Below are positions 1 to 7,468 of a stretch of 18,395 bases of DNA, piece by piece (positions within the stretch are counted from its first letter, which is position 1; each line of letters starts with the position of its first letter). The notes under the pieces were generated by a model, which worked only from the letters and a program-made list of their open reading frames with translations, was not told the origin of the DNA and did no database searches. The position numbers and the translations under genes are program-made. Source of the stretch: CAIUKV01 sp041659105 (lineage in GTDB: Bacteria; Actinomycetota; Acidimicrobiia; IMCC26256; PALSA-555); contig JBAZYX010000084.1 of NCBI GenBank assembly GCA_041659105.1, forward strand, positions 1 through 18,395, written 5' to 3'.

Positions 1-192
1 CTGCATGAACGCGTCCTGGCCGCGGTGCACGCGGATCACCGACAGCGGGCGTTGCGCGAGCTCGGGGAGGATGAGCTCGTGGACGGCGTCGAGGTAGTCG
101 ACCAGGTCGCCCTTGGTCGCGTCGGCACCGTCGAACAGGGGATGGTCCAGGTTCGTCAGGGCGACCCCGTGACGCGATGCACCGCCGGCCAT
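1..192 (-). CDS. ligD: LigD-like DNA polymerase/primase domain protein, 5' part only
   Basis: Only the first 64 codons are present; the gene runs off the left edge. The start is ATG at 192-190. Residues read MAGGASRHGVALTNLDHPLF, then a TKGDLVDYLDAV segment and LPELAQRPLSVIRVHRG. This is the N-terminal pattern of the LigD polymerase domain (LTNLDKxLFP, TKGDLxxYY, RPLSLxR), which extends DNA ends and works with Ku and a ligase in bacterial non-homologous end joining. Whether nuclease or ligase domains follow cannot be seen. A TAGGAA hexamer (204-199) lies six bases before the ATG, a partial match to the leaderless arrangement seen elsewhere in the window. It is divergent from the gene at 317. 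A stand-alone primase-polymerase without a ligase partner is equally possible. Confidence 0.72.
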   Translation of the reverse strand, partial: MAGGASRHGVALTNLDHPLFDGADATKGDLVDYLDAVHELILPELAQRPLSVIRVHRGQDAFMQ

Positions 193-316
193 GCCCAGTT
201 CCTACCCCGCGGCGGACCGCAGTGCACCCCGTCGTTGGGCGCCGTGTCCCACCCGTTTCCTATGCTTCGCGCAGCGGGGGAAGTGCTCCGCCGCACGCGC
301 AGGGGGGCGCAACCGC

Positions 317-1096
317 GTGATCGACACCGCCGAATGGCAGCTCCACGTCGCCGAGGGCGCGGCAACCGGCGCCACCATGGCGCTCATCGGCGCGATCGGG
401 CTGGTCGAGATCGTCGACGGCGTCCGGTACCGGGATCCGACCGACCCCATCCCCGCCCCCAGCGCCCACGACATCCCCGGTCGCATCCGCGGCCACGCGT
501 TCGAGGCGATGGAGGCCGCGGCAGCCTGCCGGATCGTCGCCGACGAGCTCGCGCGAGAAGCCGACGACGACACGCCGGACGAGGAACGTCGGGCGCGTCT
601 CGAGGCAGCGGTGGCGGACGCGAGCGCCCGCGCGCAGTCGGCGTCGCTCCAGGCCCGTCGCCACCTCCGGCACGCGTGCCAGATCGGCCTCGGCGTCGCC
701 CGGCACGTCTCCGAGGGCGACGACATCGAGCTCCTCGAGCGCGCGACCACCGGAACGCTGATCCACGACGACACCTCGACGCCGGCCACCACCGACCGGA
801 TCCCGCTCGAGGGCACGACCGCGGCCGAGATCGCGGTCGAGATCACGGGGCTCGTCGCCCGGATGCTGTGCGACCGGTCGTGCGGCAACGACGCCGACCC
901 GCGGTTCACCATCACCGCGGGCGGTACCGAGGTCCGCGTGGCGGTCGCCGAGAACAGCGACGTGGACGTGCAGGGGCTCGACCGGTTCGACGCCCCGGTC
1001 GACATCGCCGAGGTGGCGGCCGGGATCCTGGAGCTGCTGGGCGACGGCCCGCTCGACGACGCGGTGCTCGGCTGGCCCTCGCGTCCTCGCCCGTGA
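317..1096 (+). CDS. Hypothetical protein, 259 aa
   Basis: I do not recognise the family. The frame is open with actinobacterial codon bias, and GTG at 317 (VIDTAEWQLHVAEG) is the first plausible start clear of the divergent LigD-like gene; the open frame extends further upstream but in poorer-looking sequence. The protein is soluble and acidic, with a helical, Ala/Glu/Arg-rich middle (about residues 50-130) and a C-terminal half of alternating beta-like and charged segments. I see no signal peptide or clear membrane span. Three cysteines (one near residue 70, two in CDRSCGND) form no obvious metal site. It ends 25 bp from the convergent epoxide hydrolase. No good Shine-Dalgarno site precedes the start, so the start is the least certain part. 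Confidence 0.6.
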   Translation: MIDTAEWQLHVAEGAATGATMALIGAIGLVEIVDGVRYRDPTDPIPAPSAHDIPGRIRGHAFEAMEAAAACRIVADELAREADDDTPDEERRARLEAAVADASARAQSASLQARRHLRHACQIGLGVARHVSEGDDIELLERATTGTLIHDDTSTPATTDRIPLEGTTAAEIAVEITGLVARMLCDRSCGNDADPRFTITAGGTEVRVAVAENSDVDVQGLDRFDAPVDIAEVAAGILELLGDGPLDDAVLGWPSRPRP

Positions 1097-1121
1097 CCGA
1101 CCGGGAAACGCGCCGGACGGA

Positions 1122-2327
1122 CTACCCCGCAGGCGCTCTGAGCGGTCGGAAGAAGGCGCGCAGCTCCTGCACGAGCGCGTCGGGGTTCTCGAGCGCGGGG
1201 AAGTGACCGCCGCGGTCGATCTCCGCGTAGTGGCGCAGGTCGTACCACGGCTCCACCAGCTCGCGCGGCGGCGCGTTCGGGTCGCGGAACACCGACAGCC
1301 CGGTCGGCACGTCGATCCGCGCCGGCTGCGCGATCATCGCGCCGGGGTCGAACGTCTCGCGGTACATCCGCATCGACGGCCCGATCGTCTGCGTCACCCA
1401 GTAGAGCGTGACCATCGTGAGCAGCTCGTCGCGCGTGTAGACGCGCCACGGGTCGCGCGCACCGAGGTCGTCCTCGCAGTCGCTCCAGCGCACCCACTTC
1501 TCCAGGATCCACGCGGCCAGGCCCGCGGGTGAGTCGGTGAGCGCGAACGCGGGCGTCTGCGGCTTCGTGCGCTGGAGGTGGACGTAGCCCCACTCCTGGT
1601 CGCGGTACGCCTGCACGCCGTCCCACCACACGCGCTGCTCCGGCGTGAGCGCGGTGACGTCCACCGGCGGCGCCACCATCGTGAGGTGCAGCCCGATCAT
1701 GCGCTCGGGATGCCGCCCACCGAGCGCCGACGTGACCGCCGAGCCCCAGTCGCCACCGTGGGACGCGAACCGCGCGTACCCGAGTGCGGCCATGACCTCG
1801 ACCCACAGGTCGGCCACCCGCGCCGCGTTCCACCCCGGCTCGGTGGGCGCCGACGAGAACCCGTACCCGGGCAGTGACGGCACCACGAGGTCGAACGCGT
1901 CGGCCGGGTCGCCGCCGTGGGCCGCGGGATCGGTGAGCGGCCCGATGACCTTGTGCATCTCGAAGTGCGTGCTCGGCCACCCGTGGGTGGCGACGAGCGG
2001 CAGCGGATCCGGTCCCGTCCCGCGGACGTGGACCGCGTGCACCCGCATCCCGCCCACCGCGACCATCACCTGCGGCCACGCGTTCAGGAGCGCCTCCTGC
2101 GCGCGCCAGTCGAACCCGTCGGCCCAGTAGCCGCACAGGTCGCGCAGCCACTCGACGTCGGTGCCGTAGGTCCACCCGGTGTCCGGGATCGGCACGGGCC
2201 AGCGCGTGGCGCGCAGGCGGGCCCGCAGGTCGTCGAGCTCGGCGTCGGGCACCGCCACCGAGAACGGCGTGACGGCGGCCCCGGCTCCTGCCCCGCCTCC
2301 GGGGGGATCGGGGGAATCGGGCACCAC
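1122..2327 (-). CDS. Epoxide hydrolase (alpha/beta hydrolase with EHN N-terminal domain)
   Basis: This is an epoxide hydrolase-family alpha/beta hydrolase, expected to add water to an epoxide through a covalent ester. Numbering from GTG 2327 (401 aa), the EHN-type N-terminus is at about 20-100 (VAVPDAELDDLRARLRATRW, then GWTYG). The oxyanion motif HGWP is at 115-118, PGYGFS near 153-158, the nucleophile Asp193 in GGDWGS, and the catalytic His375 in DRGGHFPALENPD. Length is close to the family norm of about 380-400 aa. The open frame also allows GTG at 2363. I prefer 2327 because TACGGT (2340-2335) lies seven bases upstream and there is no Shine-Dalgarno site for either. A Gly/Ala-rich stretch of about 18 residues precedes the domain. 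It is divergent from the patatin gene. The natural substrate is unknown. Confidence 0.9.
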   Translation of the reverse strand: MVPDSPDPPGGGAGAGAAVTPFSVAVPDAELDDLRARLRATRWPVPIPDTGWTYGTDVEWLRDLCGYWADGFDWRAQEALLNAWPQVMVAVGGMRVHAVHVRGTGPDPLPLVATHGWPSTHFEMHKVIGPLTDPAAHGGDPADAFDLVVPSLPGYGFSSAPTEPGWNAARVADLWVEVMAALGYARFASHGGDWGSAVTSALGGRHPERMIGLHLTMVAPPVDVTALTPEQRVWWDGVQAYRDQEWGYVHLQRTKPQTPAFALTDSPAGLAAWILEKWVRWSDCEDDLGARDPWRVYTRDELLTMVTLYWVTQTIGPSMRMYRETFDPGAMIAQPARIDVPTGLSVFRDPNAPPRELVEPWYDLRHYAEIDRGGHFPALENPDALVQELRAFFRPLRAPAG

Positions 2328-2334
2328 GGCCGCG

Positions 2335-2344
2335 ACCGTAGTAA
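2335..2344. promoter_or_regulatory. Candidate divergent -10 elements sharing a TA step
   Basis: On the minus strand TACGGT (2340-2335) precedes the GTG at 2327 by seven bases. On the plus strand TAGTAA (2339-2344) is a weaker -10 candidate about 36 bases before the patatin ATG. Both use the same TA at 2339-2340. No convincing -35 boxes are visible, so this rests on hexamer match and spacing only. Confidence 0.35.
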
Positions 2345-2365
2345 GTACGGGACCACACCACACGC

Positions 2366-2372
2366 GAGGAGG
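2366..2372 (+). promoter_or_regulatory. Strong ribosome binding site of the patatin gene
   Basis: GAGGAGG lies eight bases before the ATG at 2381 and fixes that start. The adjoining bases GCGCAGGCGA closely match the segment after GGAGGAG in the 71-bp repeat unit near 9975-9990. Confidence 0.75.
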
Positions 2373-2380
2373 CGCAGGCG

Positions 2381-3235
2381 ATGACGACCGCGTTCGTGCT
2401 GTCGGGCGGCGCGAGCCTCGGCGCCGTGCAGGTGGGCATGCTCCACGCGCTCGCCGACCGGGGCATCCGTCCCGACCTCGTGTTCGGCTCGTCGGCCGGG
2501 GCCATCAACGCCGCGTGGGTCGCGGGCGACCCGCAGCTCGACCACGTGGACGACCTCGCGAAGATCTGGATCGCGCTCCGCTCCCGCGAGATCTTCCCCG
2601 TCCGCCCGCTCACGGGGCTCCTCGGCTTCCTCGGCCGGCGCGACTCGCTCGTCCCGCCCACCGGGCTGCGCCGGCTCCTCGAGCGCCACGTCACGTTCGC
2701 CCGGCTCGAGGACGCGCCGATCCCCGTCGCGGTGATCGCCACCGAGGTGACCACCGGCCGCGAGGTCGTCCTCCAGCGGGGCAGCACCGTGGACGCGGTG
2801 CTCGCGAGCGCCGCGATCCCCGCGGTGTTCCCGCCGGTGACCATCGACGGCCGGGTGCTCATGGACGGCGGCGTGGTCAACAACACGCCGATCTCGAACG
2901 CGGTGGACGCGGGCGCGACCCGCATCTACGTGCTGCCGACGGGCTACGCGTGCGCGCTCACCCGCGCCCCCATGAGCGCGCTCGGCATGACGCTCCAGGC
3001 CATCTCGCTGCTCATCGAGCAGCAGCTCATCCGCGACGTCGACGAGTTCCAGGACCGCGTCGACCTCCGGGTGATCCCGCCGCTGTGCCCCCAGACCGTG
3101 CTCCCGGCCGACTTCTCCCACGCCCGCGAGCTGATCGACCGGGCCCGGGCCTCGGCCCGGGAGTGGCTCGACCGGTTCGACCGCGAGGGCGTGCCCCCGG
3201 ACGAGGAGGTCAACCTCCGGTTCCACCGCCACTGA
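2381..3235 (+). CDS. Patatin-like phospholipase (RssA-like)
   Basis: A 284-aa patatin-family serine hydrolase, likely acting on acyl esters of lipids. It uses a Ser-Asp dyad: the nucleophile Ser38 sits in GSSAG (36-40), the oxyanion loop is GGASLG (9-14), and the catalytic Asp162 is in MDGGVVNN. Strand one, FVLSGGASLGAVQVGMLHAL, is diagnostic. No signal peptide is visible, so it should be cytoplasmic or peripheral to the membrane, like the bacterial RssA/YchK group; length fits that single-domain group. The start is fixed by GAGGAGG eight bases upstream. It is divergent from the epoxide hydrolase and followed by a strong hairpin, so it is probably transcribed alone. The substrate cannot be told from sequence. 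Confidence 0.92.
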   Translation: MTTAFVLSGGASLGAVQVGMLHALADRGIRPDLVFGSSAGAINAAWVAGDPQLDHVDDLAKIWIALRSREIFPVRPLTGLLGFLGRRDSLVPPTGLRRLLERHVTFARLEDAPIPVAVIATEVTTGREVVLQRGSTVDAVLASAAIPAVFPPVTIDGRVLMDGGVVNNTPISNAVDAGATRIYVLPTGYACALTRAPMSALGMTLQAISLLIEQQLIRDVDEFQDRVDLRVIPPLCPQTVLPADFSHARELIDRARASAREWLDRFDREGVPPDEEVNLRFHRH

Positions 3236-3280
3236 CGAGGTGATCCCGGGACGCGAATCCCCGAACGCACAAGTCGAGGG

Positions 3281-3320
3281 TGCGTCCCTCGCCCCGCGCC
3301 CAGCGTGGGTGAGGGACGCA
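3281..3320 (+). terminator. Strong hairpin between the patatin gene and ppa
   Basis: TGCGTCCCTC (3281-3290) and GAGGGACGCA (3311-3320) are perfect inverted repeats. GCCC/GGGT (3291-3294, 3307-3310) extends the stem to 14 pairs with one G-T, leaving a 12-nt loop. It starts 45 bases after the patatin stop. No T-tract follows, as is common for terminators in high-GC actinobacteria. It could also act in the region before ppa. Confidence 0.55.
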
Positions 3321-3334
3321 TCACGTGGGAGTGC

Positions 3335-3340
3335 GAGACT
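3335..3340 (+). promoter_or_regulatory. Candidate leaderless -10 element of ppa
   Basis: GAGACT ends exactly six bases before the ppa ATG. The same hexamer at the same spacing precedes the CP-ATP-grasp GTG at 7481. It matches xAnnnT but lacks the first T of TAnnnT, so it is weak alone. Confidence 0.3.
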
Positions 3341-3346
3341 GGGGCG

Positions 3347-3847
3347 ATGGAGATCGAAGTCGTCGTCGAGATCCCCAAGGGATCCCGCAACAAGTACGAG
3401 GCCGACCACGACACCGGGGATATCTGGCTCGACCGCCACCTCTTCACCGCCACCACCTACCCCACCGACTACGGGTTCGTGCCCAACACGCTCGCCGAGG
3501 ACGGCGACCCGCTCGACGCGCTCGTGCTGCTCGACGAGCCCACGTTCCCCGGCTGCCACGTGCGCGCGCGCGTGATCGGCGTGTTCTGGATGGCCGACGA
3601 GAAGGGCCCCGACGCGAAGCTGCTCTGCGTGCCCGCGGTCGACCCGCGCTGGGCCGACATGCACGACCTCGCCGACGTCCGCACCCGCCGGCCCATGCTG
3701 CTCGAGGAGATCGGGCACTTCTTCGACGTCTACAAGATGCTCGAGCCCGGCAAGGACACCGAGACGCGCGACTGGGAAGGCGCCGAGGTCGCGGTCAAGG
3801 AAGTGGAAGAGGCACGCCGCCGCTACTCCGGCGGACACACCGACTGA
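3347..3847 (+). CDS. ppa: Inorganic pyrophosphatase, family I
   Basis: Hydrolyses pyrophosphate to two phosphates in the cytoplasm with Mg2+, pulling biosynthetic reactions forward, including the acyl-CoA synthetase reaction encoded at 13040. The 166-aa length is normal for a bacterial family I enzyme. The family signature DGDPLDALV is at 52-60 with the metal-binding Asp52, Asp54 and Asp57. KGSRNKYE (11-18) and YPTDYGFVPNT (38-48) are active-site segments, and DAKLLCVPAVDPRW (89-102) supplies further Asp/Lys ligands. The ATG at 3347 gives the usual MEIEVVVEIPKGSRNKYE start; the frame extends upstream only into the intergenic hairpin. There is no good Shine-Dalgarno site, and GAGACT six bases before the ATG fits a leaderless transcript. 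Confidence 0.96.
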   Translation: MEIEVVVEIPKGSRNKYEADHDTGDIWLDRHLFTATTYPTDYGFVPNTLAEDGDPLDALVLLDEPTFPGCHVRARVIGVFWMADEKGPDAKLLCVPAVDPRWADMHDLADVRTRRPMLLEEIGHFFDVYKMLEPGKDTETRDWEGAEVAVKEVEEARRRYSGGHTD

Positions 3848-3875
3848 CGCGTCACGCCACCGGCGTCCGGCGCGC

Positions 3876-4402
3876 TCAGTCCACCGTTGGGGCTGCCGGG
3901 GGCCGCACCACCAGCACCCACGCCGTCAGCACCCCGGTCACCACGACCGGCACCGCGAGCGCGCGGCCCCACGCGTCGACCACCGCGGCCCCCGCCGCGG
4001 CCCCGACCACGTACGCGACGAGCACCGCGCCGAGCACCACCAAGACGCGTCGCCCCTCGGGCATGGGCCGCCGGCCGTGGACGACCGCCTCGCTCACCTG
4101 GTCGGTGAGCTGGACCATTGCGCCGGTCGTGAACGTGGTCCACACCGACACCTGCGCCGCACGGCGGATGACGTCGGTCTGCACGCCCATCGCCAGCGCG
4201 GCCAGCCCGAGCATCACCACCTCCTTCGCCCCGCCAACGGGCGCCGTGCGCCCAGCGCGATGCCGAACAGCACGATGTTGCCCGTCTGGTTCGCGGGGAA
4301 CACCCCGAACAGCCGGGTGAAGCCGACCGCGTCGACGTACCCGGTGATGGCCGCGAGCAACGTGGCGATGCTCGTCTCACGGATGCTCGTGCGGTCGAAC
4401 AC
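3876..4402 (-). pseudogene. DUF1275/YoaK-family membrane protein, internally deleted and frameshifted
   Basis: Two pieces in different frames make one recognisable family member. The N-terminal piece starts at GTG 4402 with a good GGAGG (4412-4408) five bases upstream. It reads ITGYVDAVGFTRLFGVFPAN then QTGNIVLFGIALG, the DUF1275 signature. The C-terminal piece (to 3876) reads KEVVMLGLAALAMGVQTDV, TTFTTGAMVQLTD, then two hydrophobic helices. The frames switch near 4214-4220. Joined, they give only about 175 residues where the family usually has 200-240. The missing part is the segment between GIALG and LALAMGVQ, normally two or more membrane helices. So there is a deletion as well as a shift. 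Function in the family is poorly known. The healthy Shine-Dalgarno site suggests the damage is recent. Confidence 0.75.
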
Positions 4403-4480
4403 ACCGACCTCCGGCCGTTCGGACGGCGACAGACGCTGGATCGGGAAACCGACGAGCGTGGCGCGCCGTGTGCCGCCGCG

Positions 4481-5971
4481 TCAGCCGGTGAACGTGGGCT
4501 GGACCACCACCGGCTGGAGCTCCACCGAGCCGATGTCGCAGTTGACGAAGCCCGGCCGCGGCTCGCTCCGCTGGTCGGTGGTCACCCCGGTGGCCGGTGC
4601 CGTCTGGCACGCGGCGGCGGGGATCGCGTCGAGCAGCGGCGAGCCCGACTGCGGCAGCAGCGTGGGCGTGTTGCCGCCGTTGTCGGCCAGGGCGCCGAGG
4701 AGCGGGTTCGCGCCCACCGCCTGCGCGTCACCGGTGGACGTCAGCGCGCAGGTGAGGTCGTCGGCGAAGTTGTAGCCCCTCGACGTGACGGTCGTCTCGT
4801 CGAAGCAGTTGGTGAAGCCGAGCAGGGGCGAGGTCACCACCGTGGCGAAGATCTCGAGGTCGGCGACGTAGATCTGGGACGCGGGCGGGTCGACCTGGCC
4901 CACCAAGGGCGACGCCAGGGTGAGACCGCCGACCTCGGTCGCCGTCAGATCGACGTCGAAGGAGTCGGTGCCGTTCCCCACGATGTCGGAGTAGGCGATC
5001 GTGGCGCTCTCGGCGTAGACGCCGACGCCCTCCACGCCCGTGACCGTGGAGTTCACGAGGCTCGCCGCGGGGCCGAACACGCCGAACGCACCCTGGTCGC
5101 CGTGGAGCGACGCCACCGTGGACCGGACGAGGCTCAAGGCGCCGCCGCTGCCGTACACGCCGACCACGAAGTTGCCCGTCGTGAGGTCCCGCACGCTCGA
5201 CTCGGTGACCGTCACCGTGCCGTTCCCGGCGATGCCGTACGCGACGTCGGTTCCGCTGAGGCCGGAGACCCGCAGGTTGGTGGTCGTCACGGCGTCGCTC
5301 GCCAGGATCCCGAACACGTCCTCCGACACGCCCTTGCCGATCGTCGAGATCGCGGTCCGGGTGGCCGTCACCGAGCCGGACTGGGCCATGAGCCCGATCG
5401 CGGCGTCGGGCCCGCTGACGTCGGTGATCGTGCCGGCCGTGCTCGTGATGTCGCCCCCGACGACAAGGACGCCGTAGGCCTCGTTCGTCGTGCTGGTCAC
5501 CGACGAGATCACGGAGCTCGTCACGAAGACGTCCGCGCCCTGCACCGCGACGCCGGCCGCGGGTCCGTCGTCGCTCTGCCCGGTGACGGTGACACCGAGC
5601 AGGGACACGTCGCCGTTCGACTCCACGCCGACCACGCCACCGACGAGCGTGAGGTTGACGAGCATCACCTGGCCCACACCGCTCTGCGTCAGCGCCTCGT
5701 CCCCGGCACAGGTCTGCGTGATCGTGAAGCGGTGGGCGTCGACGGTGATCGCGTCACCGCTGTTGCGCACCGCCGCACCGCCGCCACCGCACGTGAGGGT
5801 GATGTCGGCGGTGAGGTCGACGGCCGTCTGGTTGGCCCACGCGTCGCGGAACGAGGTCTCGTCGTTCACGGACACGGCGCCGGCCGGCGCGGCCACCAGC
5901 ACCAAGGACGCGAGGGAGGCCCCCACGATCGCCACGACGCCCGCGATGGGCGTCCCGATGCGCTTCCGCAT
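4481..5971 (-). CDS. Secreted right-handed beta-helix protein with choice-of-anchor Q-type C-terminus
   Basis: A 496-aa exported repeat protein. The start at 5971 (MRKRIGTPIAGVVAIVG) opens a signal peptide with likely cleavage after AGA at residue 32; the frame extends 19 codons upstream into the promoter. The body is a run of short beta-strand repeats (VESNGDVSLLGVTVTGQS, VQGADVFVTSS and so on), typical of right-handed parallel beta-helix proteins. The C-terminal part (YNFADDLTC, LGALADNGGNTPTLLPQSGS, then TDQRSEPRPGFVNCDIGSVEL) matches the choice-of-anchor Q module. It ends in QPTFTG with no membrane anchor after it. It is paralogous to the gene just upstream (6068-7306). A cell-surface or extracellular structural or binding role is inferred; no catalytic residues are evident. 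Confidence 0.85.
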   Translation of the reverse strand: MRKRIGTPIAGVVAIVGASLASLVLVAAPAGAVSVNDETSFRDAWANQTAVDLTADITLTCGGGGAAVRNSGDAITVDAHRFTITQTCAGDEALTQSGVGQVMLVNLTLVGGVVGVESNGDVSLLGVTVTGQSDDGPAAGVAVQGADVFVTSSVISSVTSTTNEAYGVLVVGGDITSTAGTITDVSGPDAAIGLMAQSGSVTATRTAISTIGKGVSEDVFGILASDAVTTTNLRVSGLSGTDVAYGIAGNGTVTVTESSVRDLTTGNFVVGVYGSGGALSLVRSTVASLHGDQGAFGVFGPAASLVNSTVTGVEGVGVYAESATIAYSDIVGNGTDSFDVDLTATEVGGLTLASPLVGQVDPPASQIYVADLEIFATVVTSPLLGFTNCFDETTVTSRGYNFADDLTCALTSTGDAQAVGANPLLGALADNGGNTPTLLPQSGSPLLDAIPAAACQTAPATGVTTDQRSEPRPGFVNCDIGSVELQPVVVQPTFTG

Positions 5972-6003
5972 GTTCCCCGCTCCCGTAGATCCGCTTCGAA
6001 GTC

Positions 6004-6026
6004 GGGCGAGACTATACAAATCGCCC
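6004..6026 (-). promoter_or_regulatory. TATAGT -10 element inside an inverted repeat
   Basis: TATAGT (minus strand, 6016-6011) is the best -10 hexamer in the window and lies 39 bases before the ATG at 5971. Perfect arms GGGCGA (6004-6009) and TCGCCC (6021-6026) flank it with an 11-nt centre. The -35 position (6039-6034, CCGGCA) is poor, which suits an activated or alternative-sigma promoter. The arms could be an operator; this is inference. Confidence 0.5.
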
Positions 6027-6067
6027 ACGCCGGTGCCGGATCGTGCCGGCGGCGGGTGCGTGCGGGT

Positions 6068-7306
6068 TCAGCCGGTGAACGTCGGCTGGATGACCGGCGG
6101 CGCCTCGGTCTGCACCTCGACGGCGCCGATGTCGCACTTCTGGTTCACCACGTCGGGGCGGACCAGGAAGCGCTGGTCGTCGGTGATGGAGAGCGCCTCG
6201 GCGGCCGGCGAGCAGGTCGCGAGCGGGATGGCGTCGATCAGCGGGCTGCCCGTCTGCGGGAGCATCGTCTGCGTCGGACCGCCGTTCGCGCCCAGCGCGC
6301 CGAGCTTCGCGTCGGCGGCGGGAACCTGGGAGTCACCGGTGTCGGTGAGGTCGCACGACGTGTCGTCGGCGAAGTTGTACCCGGCCGAGTCGGTGTTGAT
6401 CAGCGGGTCCCCGGAGAAGTCACCGCAGTTGGTCCCACCGTTGGGCAACGCGATCACCGAGGCGAACGTGTGGAGGGTCTGGGTGGACTCCACCCGGATG
6501 TTGGCCGGGACCTGCGAGTCCACGAGCGCGGCGTCGGCGGTGGCGTGCTGGTGCACCGACTGGTGCCCGGCGCTCTCCACGGAGTCCGGACACACCGTGG
6601 TGGGGTCGGTCGTGTTGTCGACCAGGGTGGTGTAGATGAGGAAGGTGTCACCGGCGTCGTTCTCGATGCCGCCCACCTCGCCACCGGTGTTCTTCGTGAT
6701 GGTCGAGTTGAACACCGAGATGTCGCCCTCGCCGTCGTTCGCGATCGCGCCGCCGTCGTCGGTGGTCGTGTTGCCGGAGATCGTGGAGTAGGCGATCACG
6801 GTGTCGTCGTGGACGTGGATGCCACCACCGTTCCCGCAGGCGAAGTTGCCGACGATCGACGAGCCGTAGATCGTGAGGTCGCCGGCGTCGGCGTAGATGC
6901 CGCCGCCACCGGAGAACGCGACACCACCGGTGATCGTCACGAAGTTCACGGTGAGGGCATCGTTGGTGTAGAGCACGCCGTCGTTGCAGGTCTGCTCGAT
7001 CGTGGCGCCGTTGCCGTCGATGGTCACCGCGGCGTCGATCTCGATGTCGCCCGCCGAGCAGTCGTCGAGCACGTAGGTGGCACCGGCCACCAGCGTGACG
7101 GTGTCGCCGTCGGAGACCTGGTTCTCGAGCACGTCGCGCAACGTGTCGGTGCCGGTGTCGGTGGTGTTGGTCACCGGGAAGTCCTGCGCGCCCGCGGGCT
7201 GCACGCCCATGGCCACGACGGCTCCGGTCAGACCCGCAGTGGCGACCGTGAGCGCCGCGACGGCCCGCCCGACCCGGTGGTGCAACCTCGTCGACCGACG
7301 ACCCAT
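6068..7306 (-). CDS. Secreted beta-helix protein, paralog of the 4481-5971 gene
   Basis: A 412-aa exported protein. ATG 7306 has a perfect AGGAGG eight bases upstream. The signal peptide is residues 1-40 (twin arginine near the N-terminus but no clear Tat motif), with likely cleavage after AGA. The mature part opens with TNTTDTGTDTLRDVLENQ, the degenerate CSLREAI-type start of many bacterial polymorphic-outer-membrane-like repeat proteins. Glycine-rich beta-helix turns follow (GGGGIYADAGDLTIYGSSI, then GGGIHVHDDTVIAYSTISGN). The C-terminus (YNFADDTSCDLTDTGDSQ, NGGPTQTMLPQTGSPLIDAI, KCDIGAVEVQ) aligns with its neighbour and ends identically in QPTFTG. Eight cysteines in the mature part could form disulfides outside the cell. 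It was probably produced by tandem duplication with its neighbour. Confidence 0.87.
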   Translation of the reverse strand: MGRRSTRLHHRVGRAVAALTVATAGLTGAVVAMGVQPAGAQDFPVTNTTDTGTDTLRDVLENQVSDGDTVTLVAGATYVLDDCSAGDIEIDAAVTIDGNGATIEQTCNDGVLYTNDALTVNFVTITGGVAFSGGGGIYADAGDLTIYGSSIVGNFACGNGGGIHVHDDTVIAYSTISGNTTTDDGGAIANDGEGDISVFNSTITKNTGGEVGGIENDAGDTFLIYTTLVDNTTDPTTVCPDSVESAGHQSVHQHATADAALVDSQVPANIRVESTQTLHTFASVIALPNGGTNCGDFSGDPLINTDSAGYNFADDTSCDLTDTGDSQVPAADAKLGALGANGGPTQTMLPQTGSPLIDAIPLATCSPAAEALSITDDQRFLVRPDVVNQKCDIGAVEVQTEAPPVIQPTFTG

Positions 7307-7314
7307 GCTGATGT

Positions 7315-7320
7315 CCTCCT
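7315..7320 (-). promoter_or_regulatory. Consensus Shine-Dalgarno of the second beta-helix gene
   Basis: AGGAGG (minus strand) lies eight bases before ATG 7306 and fixes the start. It contrasts with the genes in this window that lack any such site. Confidence 0.8.
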
Positions 7321-7353
7321 GCGTGCGGTGCTCGTACCGCGATCTGGATCGAG

Positions 7354-7365
7354 ACCCTAAAGGGT
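7354..7365. promoter_or_regulatory. Short palindrome ACCCT-AA-AGGGT in the divergent intergenic region
   Basis: Perfect 5-bp arms around AA lie between the beta-helix gene (minus) and the CP-ATP-grasp gene (plus). On the minus strand the 3' half is TAGGGT (7359-7354), the same hexamer as before the UGSC gene, and could be the -10 of the 7306 gene with a leader of about 40 nt. The symmetry may be an operator or chance. The rest of 7307-7480 holds only GC-rich sequence. Confidence 0.3.
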
Positions 7366-7468
7366 GCCCCAACCCGAACGCCACCCCGGGGATCCCCCGA
7401 ATGCCGCCCGGGGCAGGTCGAAACAGGAACGTCACATTCACGCCAGAAACCCGCGCGGAAGGCCGCGC

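Noticed and set aside
261..266. TATGCT with TTGGGC (235-240) as promoter of the gene at 317
   Set aside because: The spacer is 20 bases and the -35 match is poor; the support is too weak to list as a feature.
202..2925. Very long open frame on the minus strand antisense to several genes
   Set aside because: It is Arg/Ser-rich and low in complexity, crosses genes on both strands, and arises from GC-rich codon bias; the real genes have family motifs in the other frames.
4210..4225. Programmed frameshift in the DUF1275 gene
   Set aside because: No slippery heptamer is obvious, and the middle of the protein is missing as well, which a frameshift alone cannot explain.
4481..4498. LPxTG-type sortase signal in PTFTG
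   Set aside because: There is no Leu-Pro-x-Thr-Gly, no following hydrophobic helix and no positively charged tail.
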